DNA from: Lacrimispora celerecrescens
GTDB taxonomy: Bacteria; Bacillota; Clostridia; Lachnospirales; Lachnospiraceae
Length of the DNA stretch: 48,765 nt
Direction of reading: 5' to 3'
NCBI RefSeq assembly: GCF_000732605.1
Contig: NZ_JPME01000039.1
Location: 1 to 48,765, forward strand
Below are positions 41,435 through 48,765 of the stretch, piece after piece; the first letter of the stretch is position 1, and the number at the start of each line of letters is the position of its first letter. The notes below the pieces were generated by a model. That model saw only the letters and a list, made by a program, of their open reading frames with translations. It did no database searches and was not told the DNA's origin. The position numbers and the translations under genes were made by a program.

Positions 41435-42661
41435 TTAATTTTCATCAATATGCAAAATCGTATTTAAAAGTACATTCGCTCCTTTTAAACAGCTTTCTAC
41501 CGGAGTATATTCGATCTCACAATGGCTGTGCCCTCCTACACTTGGCACGAATATCATGGTGGTGGGAACAAAATCTATAGCAAACTGCGCATCATGACCA
41601 GGGCCGCTGTATATTCTACGATTGGAATAGCCGCATTCCTGTGCACTAAATTCTACATAGTCAACCAGTTCGGTAGTAAAGCTCACGGTCTTACGTGCCC
41701 ATGCTTCCTCATAATTCACTTCGCATTGCTCCACAACGCTTGGAATTTTTTTAATAACTTCAAGTACCTGCTTGATCACTTCGGAATCCTGATGTCTCGC
41801 ATCCAGGGTAAATTTCACTTCATCCGGTATTATGGTGTGAATGTTTGGATGGGCAGAAATCTTTCCCGTGGTATAAACCAGTTTGCTATCCAACTTGTCC
41901 AGCTCATCATGGAGATATTGAATGGTTTTGACTGCGGCATAAAGGGCATCCTTACGATATTTCATAGGAGTCGTTCCTGCATGGCCAGCCTGTCCGGTAA
42001 AGGTAAATTCGTAATTGATCATACCGCAGACGCCTTCTACCACTCCTATATCGATCCCTTCTGCTTCCAATACCGGGCCCTGTTCAATGTGAAGTTCCAC
42101 CAAAGCCTTTGTTTTGGACGGATCAAGCCGGTTTTCTTCCTTTCCTTTAAATCCGCTTTTTTCCAAAGCCTCTCTGAACGTATACCCTGGAATGTCTTTT
42201 GCCTTCGAAGCCAACATAGTTTCCTTGTTAAATTTTCCACAAATAACACCGGAAGACATCATTGCCGGTTCAAATCTGGCGCCTTCTTCGTTGGTCCATA
42301 CAATGACCGTAATTGGATGCCGGTGTGGTATTTTTTCCTTTACAATGGTTTCTGCCACCTCCATTGCTGTTAAGACACCAAGAATCCCATCATAATTGCC
42401 GCCCTGGCGTACAGAATCCATATGGGAACCTGATACAATGGCAGGTAAATCTTCTGTTCCGGCAATGGTTGCATATATATTTGCCATATCGTCGGTTACA
42501 ATGGAAGCACCGATTGCCTCCATGCGTTTCACGAATTCTTTTCTTGCGGCTAAGGCTTCATCCGATAAGGAAAATCTGGTAATCCCACCCTTTCCTGTAT
42601 CTCCAAACCTGCTGAAGGTCTTAATCTTATCTTCCATTCTTTCATAATTGCACTGAATCAT
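41435..42661 (-). CDS. M20-family amidohydrolase (allantoate / N-carbamoyl-amino-acid hydrolase type)
   Basis: The 408-residue zinc-dependent enzyme belongs to the hydantoinase/carbamoylase branch of M20. Metal ligands appear in SGSHMDSVRQGGNYDG (His, Asp), VWTNEEGARF (Glu-Glu), LVELHIEQGPVLE (His) and GGHSHCEIEYTP (His). The dimer/lid domain contains FTGQAGHAGTTPM. Members release ammonia and CO2 from allantoate, ureidoglycolate, N-carbamoyl- or N-acyl-amino acids; the exact substrate cannot be told. AAAGGAGG lies 7 bases before ATG 42661. A copy of the dispersed repeat forms its upstream region and may supply the promoter. Confidence 0.92.
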   Translation of the reverse strand: MIQCNYERMEDKIKTFSRFGDTGKGGITRFSLSDEALAARKEFVKRMEAIGASIVTDDMANIYATIAGTEDLPAIVSGSHMDSVRQGGNYDGILGVLTAMEVAETIVKEKIPHRHPITVIVWTNEEGARFEPAMMSSGVICGKFNKETMLASKAKDIPGYTFREALEKSGFKGKEENRLDPSKTKALVELHIEQGPVLEAEGIDIGVVEGVCGMINYEFTFTGQAGHAGTTPMKYRKDALYAAVKTIQYLHDELDKLDSKLVYTTGKISAHPNIHTIIPDEVKFTLDARHQDSEVIKQVLEVIKKIPSVVEQCEVNYEEAWARKTVSFTTELVDYVEFSAQECGYSNRRIYSGPGHDAQFAIDFVPTTMIFVPSVGGHSHCEIEYTPVESCLKGANVLLNTILHIDEN

Positions 42662-42689
42662 GTTACATACCTCCTTTTATGTATCACAC

Positions 42690-42792
42690 ATGCTGTCGTT
42701 TTTTATTCATATCATTGGTTAAGTATACCATAATTGCATAGTCTTAGTCCAATGACTTTATAAAGATGATGCGTTTTTCTACGTAATCCTTT
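42690..42792. repeat. Dispersed intergenic repeat, copy 5, at the M20 gene promoter
   Basis: Contains TGTCGTTTTTTATTCAT, GGTTAAGTATACCATAATTG, TTAGTCCAATGACTTTATAA, then GATGATGCGTTTTTCTACG, parallel to copies 1 and 4. On the minus strand it holds TTGGAC (42747-42752) and TATACT (42722-42727), 19 bases apart, pointing toward the M20 gene. Confidence 0.65.
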
Positions 42793-42810
42793 CCAGTAAG
42801 AACTGGATAC

Positions 42811-42856
42811 AAAAATGGATGCTGCGAAACTAACTTTCGTTAGTGAAGCAGCATCC
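42811..42856 (-). terminator. Terminator of the PL8 lyase gene
   Basis: On the minus strand GGATGCTGC pairs with GCAGCATCC, with an inner CTAAC / GTTAG stem, followed by ATTTTTG. It starts 15 bases after the lyase stop at 42871. Confidence 0.85.
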
Positions 42857-42870
42857 ATTGATTTAATTAA

Positions 42871-45800
42871 TTATTGATTCCATACTCCATTGCTGTCAAC
42901 CAGCCAGCCATCTGGAGTCACACCATCCATGTATAATGATCCATGGGGGCGTGAGTGACCTTCCGGCTTTTTATATTCCCATTTCTCCTGGTTCAGTATC
43001 CAGCTGGATGAACCTTCGGTATGTGTGGTTAAATAATACCATTTTCCATCGATGCAATTCCAGCCTTCCGCCATAGCTCCGGAAGAATTCAGATAATACC
43101 AGGAACCGTCCATCTGATCAAGGACCCACCCGGTCTGCATGGCTCCATTTGAGCTCAGCCAATACCATTTTTCATCGATTAGAAGCCAGCCTGTTGCCAG
43201 ATTGCCCTTCTCATTGAAATAGTACCACTTTCCGTTCACTTTTTTCCAGGCAGAGCTAACGGTTCTTGATTCAGAGCTTCTGTCTCTATCCTGGCTTCCC
43301 TCTCCGTCCAGATTTGTTTTCCGGAATTCTCCGGTAATATAAGTATCCTGTTGGAGCACGAACTCATATGTTCCGTTTTTATCCGGTGACACAGTCTTTC
43401 CATTAACAGACAGACGTTTTAAACGATAGCCAATATCAGGAACTGCCTTTACAATCACCTTTGTTCCCTTTTTTCCTTCAGAGAGATTTGCAGTAATCCT
43501 GCCGCCTTCCAGGCTGTCATCAACGGATACTTGAAAGAGTTCTTCTTCTCCTGTCGTGATGTCTGTGATTAAGGTAACGGTTCCGTTATCTGTCAGTACA
43601 AATGAAATTTTATCCGTTTTGTGATTCCAAGATACGGGTAATTGTCTGGTTTCTCCATCTGCCCCCTTAAATGTCGCAGAAATGGAATGGCCGCCCTTTC
43701 CCTGATCCGGAATGTCCATCCACACTTTCACCGGAGCATTTAATGATATGAGCTTTTTGTTTCCGTACTTATCCTCCAGCTGAAGCTGAAGTCCGAAGGA
43801 CTTGCGGATTTCTTTTTCTGTCTCTGATCCATTGCCGTCTGTGACCGACATAACAGCAATACGGATATCCTGATCATCTTCCTCATCCTCAAAGAATTTG
43901 AAAGCGGTTGATGGAGACGCTTTCCTCGCATTGGAGGCTGTTGCTCTTACTGCATTGGAAGGAGTTGCAGTGCTTCCTGTAATTTTAATGGGTATGCTTA
44001 ACGCAGCTCCTGCAATCTGTATACCAGTAAGGTCTGTTTCTGTGGAATCCACTCTGCTGTCTATCATGCAGTCTTTTGCTTCCATCACGGCCTTATACAG
44101 TTCTTCTAATGTAATTAATTCATCCATTAAATACTTTGCCAATTCTTCATTCGAAACGGCAGTTAAGGCATTGACTGCTGACCGGATGGTTTTTTGTACC
44201 TTGTAATCGCTGTAATCATCGTTGTTCATTGCCTCTTTTACCGCATCTTCAATCAGAGACTGGACTTTTTGAATGTTTTTCGGTAATTCTGGTCCCACTT
44301 TTCCGCCTAAGGATACAAAGGCCTGAAGCTTTATCCCATTTTCCAGTTCAGCAGTCACGTTTAACCGGCTGCTTTCTTCAAAATCATCAATATCAAGACA
44401 GCCTTCTTCATCGATTCCGGTACCTGATTCCAGAGACTTATCTCCTGTGACTTTCCAGGTAATATTCCCTGCGTCATTGGTATAATCATTGACTGCAAAG
44501 GTCATACTTTGTCCGGGAGCAAGGGTAACGGCTTGTGGGTACAGGGAAGCCGCCAGCTGCATGGCTGCATAAGAATTGGAACCATTGGTTCCTTTGGCCT
44601 GAATGGTAAGTTTTGCTCCGTATTCTGTCAGTTCTGCCTTTACATTCTCGTCTGATGAAAGAATATCTGTCACAGGTTTATGTATTTCGATTACAATTGT
44701 ACCTGTATTTTTCATTGTTGGATCAGAAGCAGAGACAGTCAGAATTCCATTTTCATCTTCTTTTGCCATCATGGATGCAGCACCTTTGACAGAGAAGTCT
44801 CCAATTTTCGTAGCAGCATCTGTCCAGATGTTGGCTCCTAGTACATTTTCGGATCTGTCGTAAACAGCCTGCATCTGTGAAGTATTTGACAGGACTGTAA
44901 TTTGCGGTTCCCTGGAATACTGTTCGGTTTCTTCCGTGGTCATTCCTGGAAGGAGAACATACTCATATGCGGTATTTTCAGGATTTTTTCCATGGTCAAA
45001 CCACATTTCTAAATAGTTCTCTTCTGCTTTTCCATTTGATGTTCCGACCAGTGACCAGTCACCGGCATTCCTTGCTTTTCTCACTGATATGGTCTGAGAA
45101 CCGGCAGGGAAGTAATAACCGATATCGCTTCCGTCTGTGTTGCCTTCTAAATGGGCCCATGATACATCAGAAAGCGTAGTTCCTGACACATCCACTTTTC
45201 CGTCTACAATATCTTTTAAAGAAGCAGACTCTGTCATAAGATCTGTTGTCTCTCCATTAATGATCAGAGCATTGTCTCCATCCTGTTTCAGGCGCCTGTT
45301 TTCAATAATGCTTTCCACCGGATACTCTTCACCGGAATTGGATATGCCGGCTCCAAGACATACGATCTGTTCCCCAAGCATAAACCAGGATTTCTTAGCG
45401 GACAGATTAGGGGAATATGCCACGGCAGGAGAACCTTCTCCCTCTTTGACCCGGACTTCTCCTGTTAATGACATTCCGTTAATTCCGTCATTTCCTATGC
45501 TGCTGCCTCCGACCCAGGATTCCCTTGAACGGAAATCGCCGCCTTGGGCAAAGCCTGAGCTGTCCGGCTGACCGTTACCGATATTCTTGGAAACGAGGGT
45601 CGTTCCCGCCAATCGGAGTGGATTCACAGTATTCCAGAAATTTTCCGTATACTGTAAGGTATCCTGATTGTATAAGTAGGTCATACCGCTTCCCTGATGC
45701 CAGCCATACCGGTTTTCATGATTCATGATTTCCGTATTCTGAATTCGTTCAGAATACATTGATAATGCCATCAGGAACTTATCTGTCCGGTGAATGGCCC

Positions 45801-48612
45801 GGTCCATGAGAGGCAGATTTTTATGGATCGGAGCAACGGAGGTGGTAATGGAATCATCTCCCTGAATTTCCAGGGCCTTTTCCTTTATCGAGATATACTC
45901 TGCTCCGCTTAAGGTTTTAATAAATCCAGGATCAATCTCCATCCATGCTTTTAATGAGCTTTTTAATTCATCCTGTACTTCAAGGGAAACGGAATCCATA
46001 AGCTGGATCATAAGAACCATTGCTTCTCTTCCTGAATCCCGGTTACTGCCGGCAGGCCTGGATACAGAACGGCCTTTTAAAGAATCCAGCATCAGACCGT
46101 CATACATTCCATTCAAAAACCCTTCTTTCAAATAGAATTCCAGGTTTTCCTGCACTTCTCTGGGATACTCCCATGGTGTTCCGGCAAATAGAGGCGGCAT
46201 TCCTGCCCCGCCTTTTAAAAACTCAATTCCGTAGGACCCTATATATGGTACATGAGAATGGTCAAGATAAGAGCCATCGGCATAGAAACCGCTGTTATAA
46301 CCCTGATCCGCAATTTTGGTGCTGTCTTTTAAGCTCTGGATTATAAAAGTCTCTGAAGAAGCTTTTTGAGCCATGTAAACAAGCTCATTATCTTCTCTGA
46401 TAATTCCCAGTCCTAAGGCGGTCCTGGAACAGTCAATGATATTGGCTCCCTGAGCAGTCCGGTATCCCTGAGCGTGGGTGCTTCCGGTTCCAATGACGCC
46501 TTCATGATAAGGATCCGGCTGGAAGAAATAAAGTCCCTCGGTATAAAGGTTGATCTCTTCCTTTGTCAGCTGATCATGTATTAGCACCAATATTGGAATA
46601 AGATCTTTAGGAACACCGATTTCCCACGTCCACCAGTTATCCGTTTGGGTCTTTGGTGAGTAACATTGGGAGCATAAGTAGTTCATGATCTGCTTTATGT
46701 CCTTTAGCAGCTCATCATTTTGGTAATAGGGGTTCCCCTTTGCTGCATATGCCTTTGCCATTGCCAGCACCTTTTTAAAAGCCGGACGAAACTCCACCGC
46801 ATCATTCTCATAGGTAATCTCCGGGTTACCTGCCGCCCCTTCATCCTTAATCCAGGGGATTCCGGCACAGGTATCCTGTCCTTTATAAGCATACGCTTCC
46901 CATGCAGATTCTGCCTGAGCCTGGATGTCGCCAAGGATCGCACTGCCTCCATCAAGTTCCGTTAAATCATTTCCGATGAGGGAATCCTTCCACCGTTTGC
47001 GGATTGTCTCGTAATCTGCCGGTTCTGTCTGTGGCAGATTTGCTGGATCTTCATACAGGACTGTTACGTTCCACTTTTTTTGTTTTCCGTTTTCATCAGT
47101 GGCCAGTACTGTGACATTTCCTTTTTCATTTGCCATCAGCAGTGCGTCTTCACCGGAAAGCTTTTTAACAGAAGCAATGTGGCTTCCATCCGCATCTCCG
47201 GCTTTTCTGGTTCCGTCTGTTTCTCCCTCCAACAACTCTCTCTTAATTTTAGTACTTCCTGCATTGCGTACATAATTCCCGTCGGGCTTTGGTATTTTAA
47301 CTTCCCAACGGATGCTTCCGGATAATTCAGCCGGTTTTTCAATCCGTCCGTCTTCTCCTCTCACCAAAACAATCTCATCTCCTGTAATTGCTTCAGCTGC
47401 CTTTCCTTCAATGGTCAGAACCACCGGCTCGGATCCCATTTGGGAAGCATCAAATTTAAGGAAAATATTAGAGCCGAAAGAGGACTCTGCCAATGCCTGC
47501 TGATTTGAATTTGTCAGTATGCCTGCTCCACGGGTTTCCAGTGTTACCTCCAGATAACCACTTGTTTGGATGTCTGGCCTGGCGATACTAAGCGTCATAT
47601 TACCAGTCGAAGGATCTTTCTTTACGGTAAGTGCCATACTCTCATTCATGGTTAAGGGCACAACCTGATTATCCAGTCTGATGCTGTCGGATGACCACTT
47701 GTTTACAGATACAATTCCCTCTCCGATGCTGGAAGCAGCCTGTATCTGCGGTGTATTTATTAGAAGCCGTGAATCGGTTCTGTACAGACTATTAGTTGGA
47801 TAATCAGCAATTGTTTTCCCTGCGACCATGGTATACTGGTAGGTCTCCCCGGGCGTTATAAAAAACTCGGCTAACTGAGGTACATCAGAACCTTTCGTGT
47901 TCAGCCGATAGTATACGTTAGATTTACTCAGAGTGGATCCGACCTCCCCATCTCCAAATACATAGGACCATTGCAGCACATTACTGCCCAAGTCAGACGC
48001 GCTGAGCCAGTTTCGGGTATGGTTCCCTTTCGTTGGTGTATTGACGAGGGGAAGCCACTTGTTTTTATATGCGTCCAGTACTTTTCGGTATCCGTTTTCG
48101 GGATTTGTCAATGCCAGATTTGTACTTCCTGTAACCGGAATATTATCTACAACGGTTATGAGTTGCCCGCTGCCACCTGTTTCTGCCTTGATGCCTGCTC
48201 CGGCACAAAGGATTTCGCCGCCGAATAAAAACCAAGATTTAACGCCATGAACCTTATTCCCCAGCTGTACTCCTTGTACACCGTAAGTTTCCGAAAGTGA
48301 CTTCATTGACATTTCTGGTGTGATTTCAGCCCCTCGAAATTGGTTTCCCCCTTCCCAGAACATGGTTGTTCCAGGTATCAGTTCTTCATTCATGGTGTTC
48401 CATGCCAATGTCGTATCACTATTTTTTGATAGTGACAGACTTCCCCCTCCCACTGTAGGATTAATGGACGCAGCATATTGCCGTGTGTTTAATAATTCTG
48501 ATCCGGTTATTACCGGTAACGTCTGTCCGGCAGCTGGAACTGTCATGATCATCTGGATTGCCAGACACATGCTTGTCACCCGCTTCCACTTGTTCCTAAT
48601 CTTTTGCTTCAC
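42871..48612 (-). CDS. Secreted polysaccharide lyase family 8 enzyme with choline-binding-type repeats
   Basis: GTG start at 48612 (GGAGG 8 bases before), 1913 residues. Order: signal peptide (1-30); extra beta-sandwich copy (about 50-405); a linker domain; PL8 alpha/alpha toroid (about 535-975) with NWWTWEIG and DGSYLDHSHVPYIGSYG, where the Asn, His and Tyr of the catalytic set fall; central PL8 sandwich (about 980-1390); helical segment (about 1447-1515); SN/TP-rich linker (about 1545-1570); two small beta domains; and 5-6 Trp/Tyr-rich repeats (about 1785-1913, GKWYYFNEKGNLATGW type). PL8 enzymes cleave hyaluronan, chondroitin, alginate-like or xanthan chains. The repeats should hold it to the cell surface. 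Confidence 0.9.
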   Translation of the reverse strand: MKQKIRNKWKRVTSMCLAIQMIMTVPAAGQTLPVITGSELLNTRQYAASINPTVGGGSLSLSKNSDTTLAWNTMNEELIPGTTMFWEGGNQFRGAEITPEMSMKSLSETYGVQGVQLGNKVHGVKSWFLFGGEILCAGAGIKAETGGSGQLITVVDNIPVTGSTNLALTNPENGYRKVLDAYKNKWLPLVNTPTKGNHTRNWLSASDLGSNVLQWSYVFGDGEVGSTLSKSNVYYRLNTKGSDVPQLAEFFITPGETYQYTMVAGKTIADYPTNSLYRTDSRLLINTPQIQAASSIGEGIVSVNKWSSDSIRLDNQVVPLTMNESMALTVKKDPSTGNMTLSIARPDIQTSGYLEVTLETRGAGILTNSNQQALAESSFGSNIFLKFDASQMGSEPVVLTIEGKAAEAITGDEIVLVRGEDGRIEKPAELSGSIRWEVKIPKPDGNYVRNAGSTKIKRELLEGETDGTRKAGDADGSHIASVKKLSGEDALLMANEKGNVTVLATDENGKQKKWNVTVLYEDPANLPQTEPADYETIRKRWKDSLIGNDLTELDGGSAILGDIQAQAESAWEAYAYKGQDTCAGIPWIKDEGAAGNPEITYENDAVEFRPAFKKVLAMAKAYAAKGNPYYQNDELLKDIKQIMNYLCSQCYSPKTQTDNWWTWEIGVPKDLIPILVLIHDQLTKEEINLYTEGLYFFQPDPYHEGVIGTGSTHAQGYRTAQGANIIDCSRTALGLGIIREDNELVYMAQKASSETFIIQSLKDSTKIADQGYNSGFYADGSYLDHSHVPYIGSYGIEFLKGGAGMPPLFAGTPWEYPREVQENLEFYLKEGFLNGMYDGLMLDSLKGRSVSRPAGSNRDSGREAMVLMIQLMDSVSLEVQDELKSSLKAWMEIDPGFIKTLSGAEYISIKEKALEIQGDDSITTSVAPIHKNLPLMDRAIHRTDKFLMALSMYSERIQNTEIMNHENRYGWHQGSGMTYLYNQDTLQYTENFWNTVNPLRLAGTTLVSKNIGNGQPDSSGFAQGGDFRSRESWVGGSSIGNDGINGMSLTGEVRVKEGEGSPAVAYSPNLSAKKSWFMLGEQIVCLGAGISNSGEEYPVESIIENRRLKQDGDNALIINGETTDLMTESASLKDIVDGKVDVSGTTLSDVSWAHLEGNTDGSDIGYYFPAGSQTISVRKARNAGDWSLVGTSNGKAEENYLEMWFDHGKNPENTAYEYVLLPGMTTEETEQYSREPQITVLSNTSQMQAVYDRSENVLGANIWTDAATKIGDFSVKGAASMMAKEDENGILTVSASDPTMKNTGTIVIEIHKPVTDILSSDENVKAELTEYGAKLTIQAKGTNGSNSYAAMQLAASLYPQAVTLAPGQSMTFAVNDYTNDAGNITWKVTGDKSLESGTGIDEEGCLDIDDFEESSRLNVTAELENGIKLQAFVSLGGKVGPELPKNIQKVQSLIEDAVKEAMNNDDYSDYKVQKTIRSAVNALTAVSNEELAKYLMDELITLEELYKAVMEAKDCMIDSRVDSTETDLTGIQIAGAALSIPIKITGSTATPSNAVRATASNARKASPSTAFKFFEDEEDDQDIRIAVMSVTDGNGSETEKEIRKSFGLQLQLEDKYGNKKLISLNAPVKVWMDIPDQGKGGHSISATFKGADGETRQLPVSWNHKTDKISFVLTDNGTVTLITDITTGEEELFQVSVDDSLEGGRITANLSEGKKGTKVIVKAVPDIGYRLKRLSVNGKTVSPDKNGTYEFVLQQDTYITGEFRKTNLDGEGSQDRDRSSESRTVSSAWKKVNGKWYYFNEKGNLATGWLLIDEKWYWLSSNGAMQTGWVLDQMDGSWYYLNSSGAMAEGWNCIDGKWYYLTTHTEGSSSWILNQEKWEYKKPEGHSRPHGSLYMDGVTPDGWLVDSNGVWNQ

Positions 48613-48765
48613 ACAAAATTCCTCCTTTTTTATTAAATTGTTATATTAATGTCCCGAACCTGCTGGTAAGTTGTCCTACCTATACCATAAAAATAGTCAG
48701 AGATATAATATAAAAATTTATTTTATTATATGGAATTTTTTTAACAATAATAAATGAATTATTTT
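48613..48765. other. Upstream region of the PL8 gene
   Basis: AT-rich leader with a strong AAGGAGG at 48621-48627 (minus strand). No confident promoter hexamers or operator were identified before the window ends. Confidence 0.4.

Noticed and set aside
41522-42373. Plus-strand open frame of 283 codons
   Set aside because: Antisense to the M20 amidohydrolase gene, whose catalytic motifs are all present. The plus frame has no recognisable domain.

Overview
The window looks like a chromosomal segment of a low-GC Firmicute of the Lachnospiraceae (Clostridium cluster XIVa) type. That placement is inference, based on AGGAGG ribosome-binding sites, TTGACA/TATAAT promoters, an LplABC-type sugar importer run by a YesM/YesN-type two-component system, an Acr3/ArsDA arsenic operon, and a secreted PL8 lyase with choline-binding-type repeats. 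I saw no tRNA, rRNA, CRISPR array or intact prophage.

Layout. 1-700: mobile-element debris (IS256-family transposase tail, AraC regulator tail, broken IS3 OrfA). 935-1528: ribosomal protein L25/Ctc. 1630-6073: arsenic operon on the minus strand, arsR-acr3-small repeat protein-arsD-arsA-arsC, with a near-consensus promoter, an operator at its start and a second operator copy before acr3. 6376-7434: tyrosine recombinase. 7435-8555: gene-poor, with a dead zinc-ribbon gene and dispersed repeats. 8556-11872: lipoprotein, response regulator and frameshifted histidine kinase. 12074-15461: MATE exporter, flavin oxidoreductase and a TetR-type regulator with three recognisable operator/promoter sites. 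15600-17000: more dispersed repeats and a frameshifted secreted-protein gene.

17009-37379: a large glycan locus. A minus-strand gene run starting near 30.9 kb encodes a PHP hydrolase, an EEP-family phosphoesterase, an LplB/SBP/LplC importer, a PfkB kinase, a GH4 glycosidase, a GH38 alpha-mannosidase, an M17 aminopeptidase and an unrecognised 525-residue, possibly glycosidase-like protein. Two divergent genes (unknown, PHP) and a second minus-strand set (GH125 alpha-mannosidase, YesM kinase, YesN regulator) complete it. GH38 with GH125, an importer and a peptidase suggests uptake and cytoplasmic breakdown of alpha-mannosides such as N-glycan or glycopeptide fragments.

37597-39540: an ABC-F protein behind an attenuator-like leader (promoter, 29-codon leader ORF, competing hairpins, two terminators). 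40229-42661: small Cys-rich protein, GNAT-YoaP-like protein and M20 amidohydrolase. 42871-48612: a 1913-residue secreted PL8 lyase with a duplicated beta-sandwich.

A striking general feature is the number of single-base indels that break otherwise well-preserved genes (histidine kinase, secreted protein, PfkB, LplC permease, PHP hydrolase, YesN regulator, a small fragment). Five of the nine proposed lesions are in homopolymers of five or more bases, so base-calling error and real decay must be separated before these genes are called dead. The most novel-looking items are the 16-residue-repeat small protein in the ars operon, the dispersed TTTTGTCGT-type repeat family, the shared TACCA-N6-TGGTA operators and the ABC-F leader.
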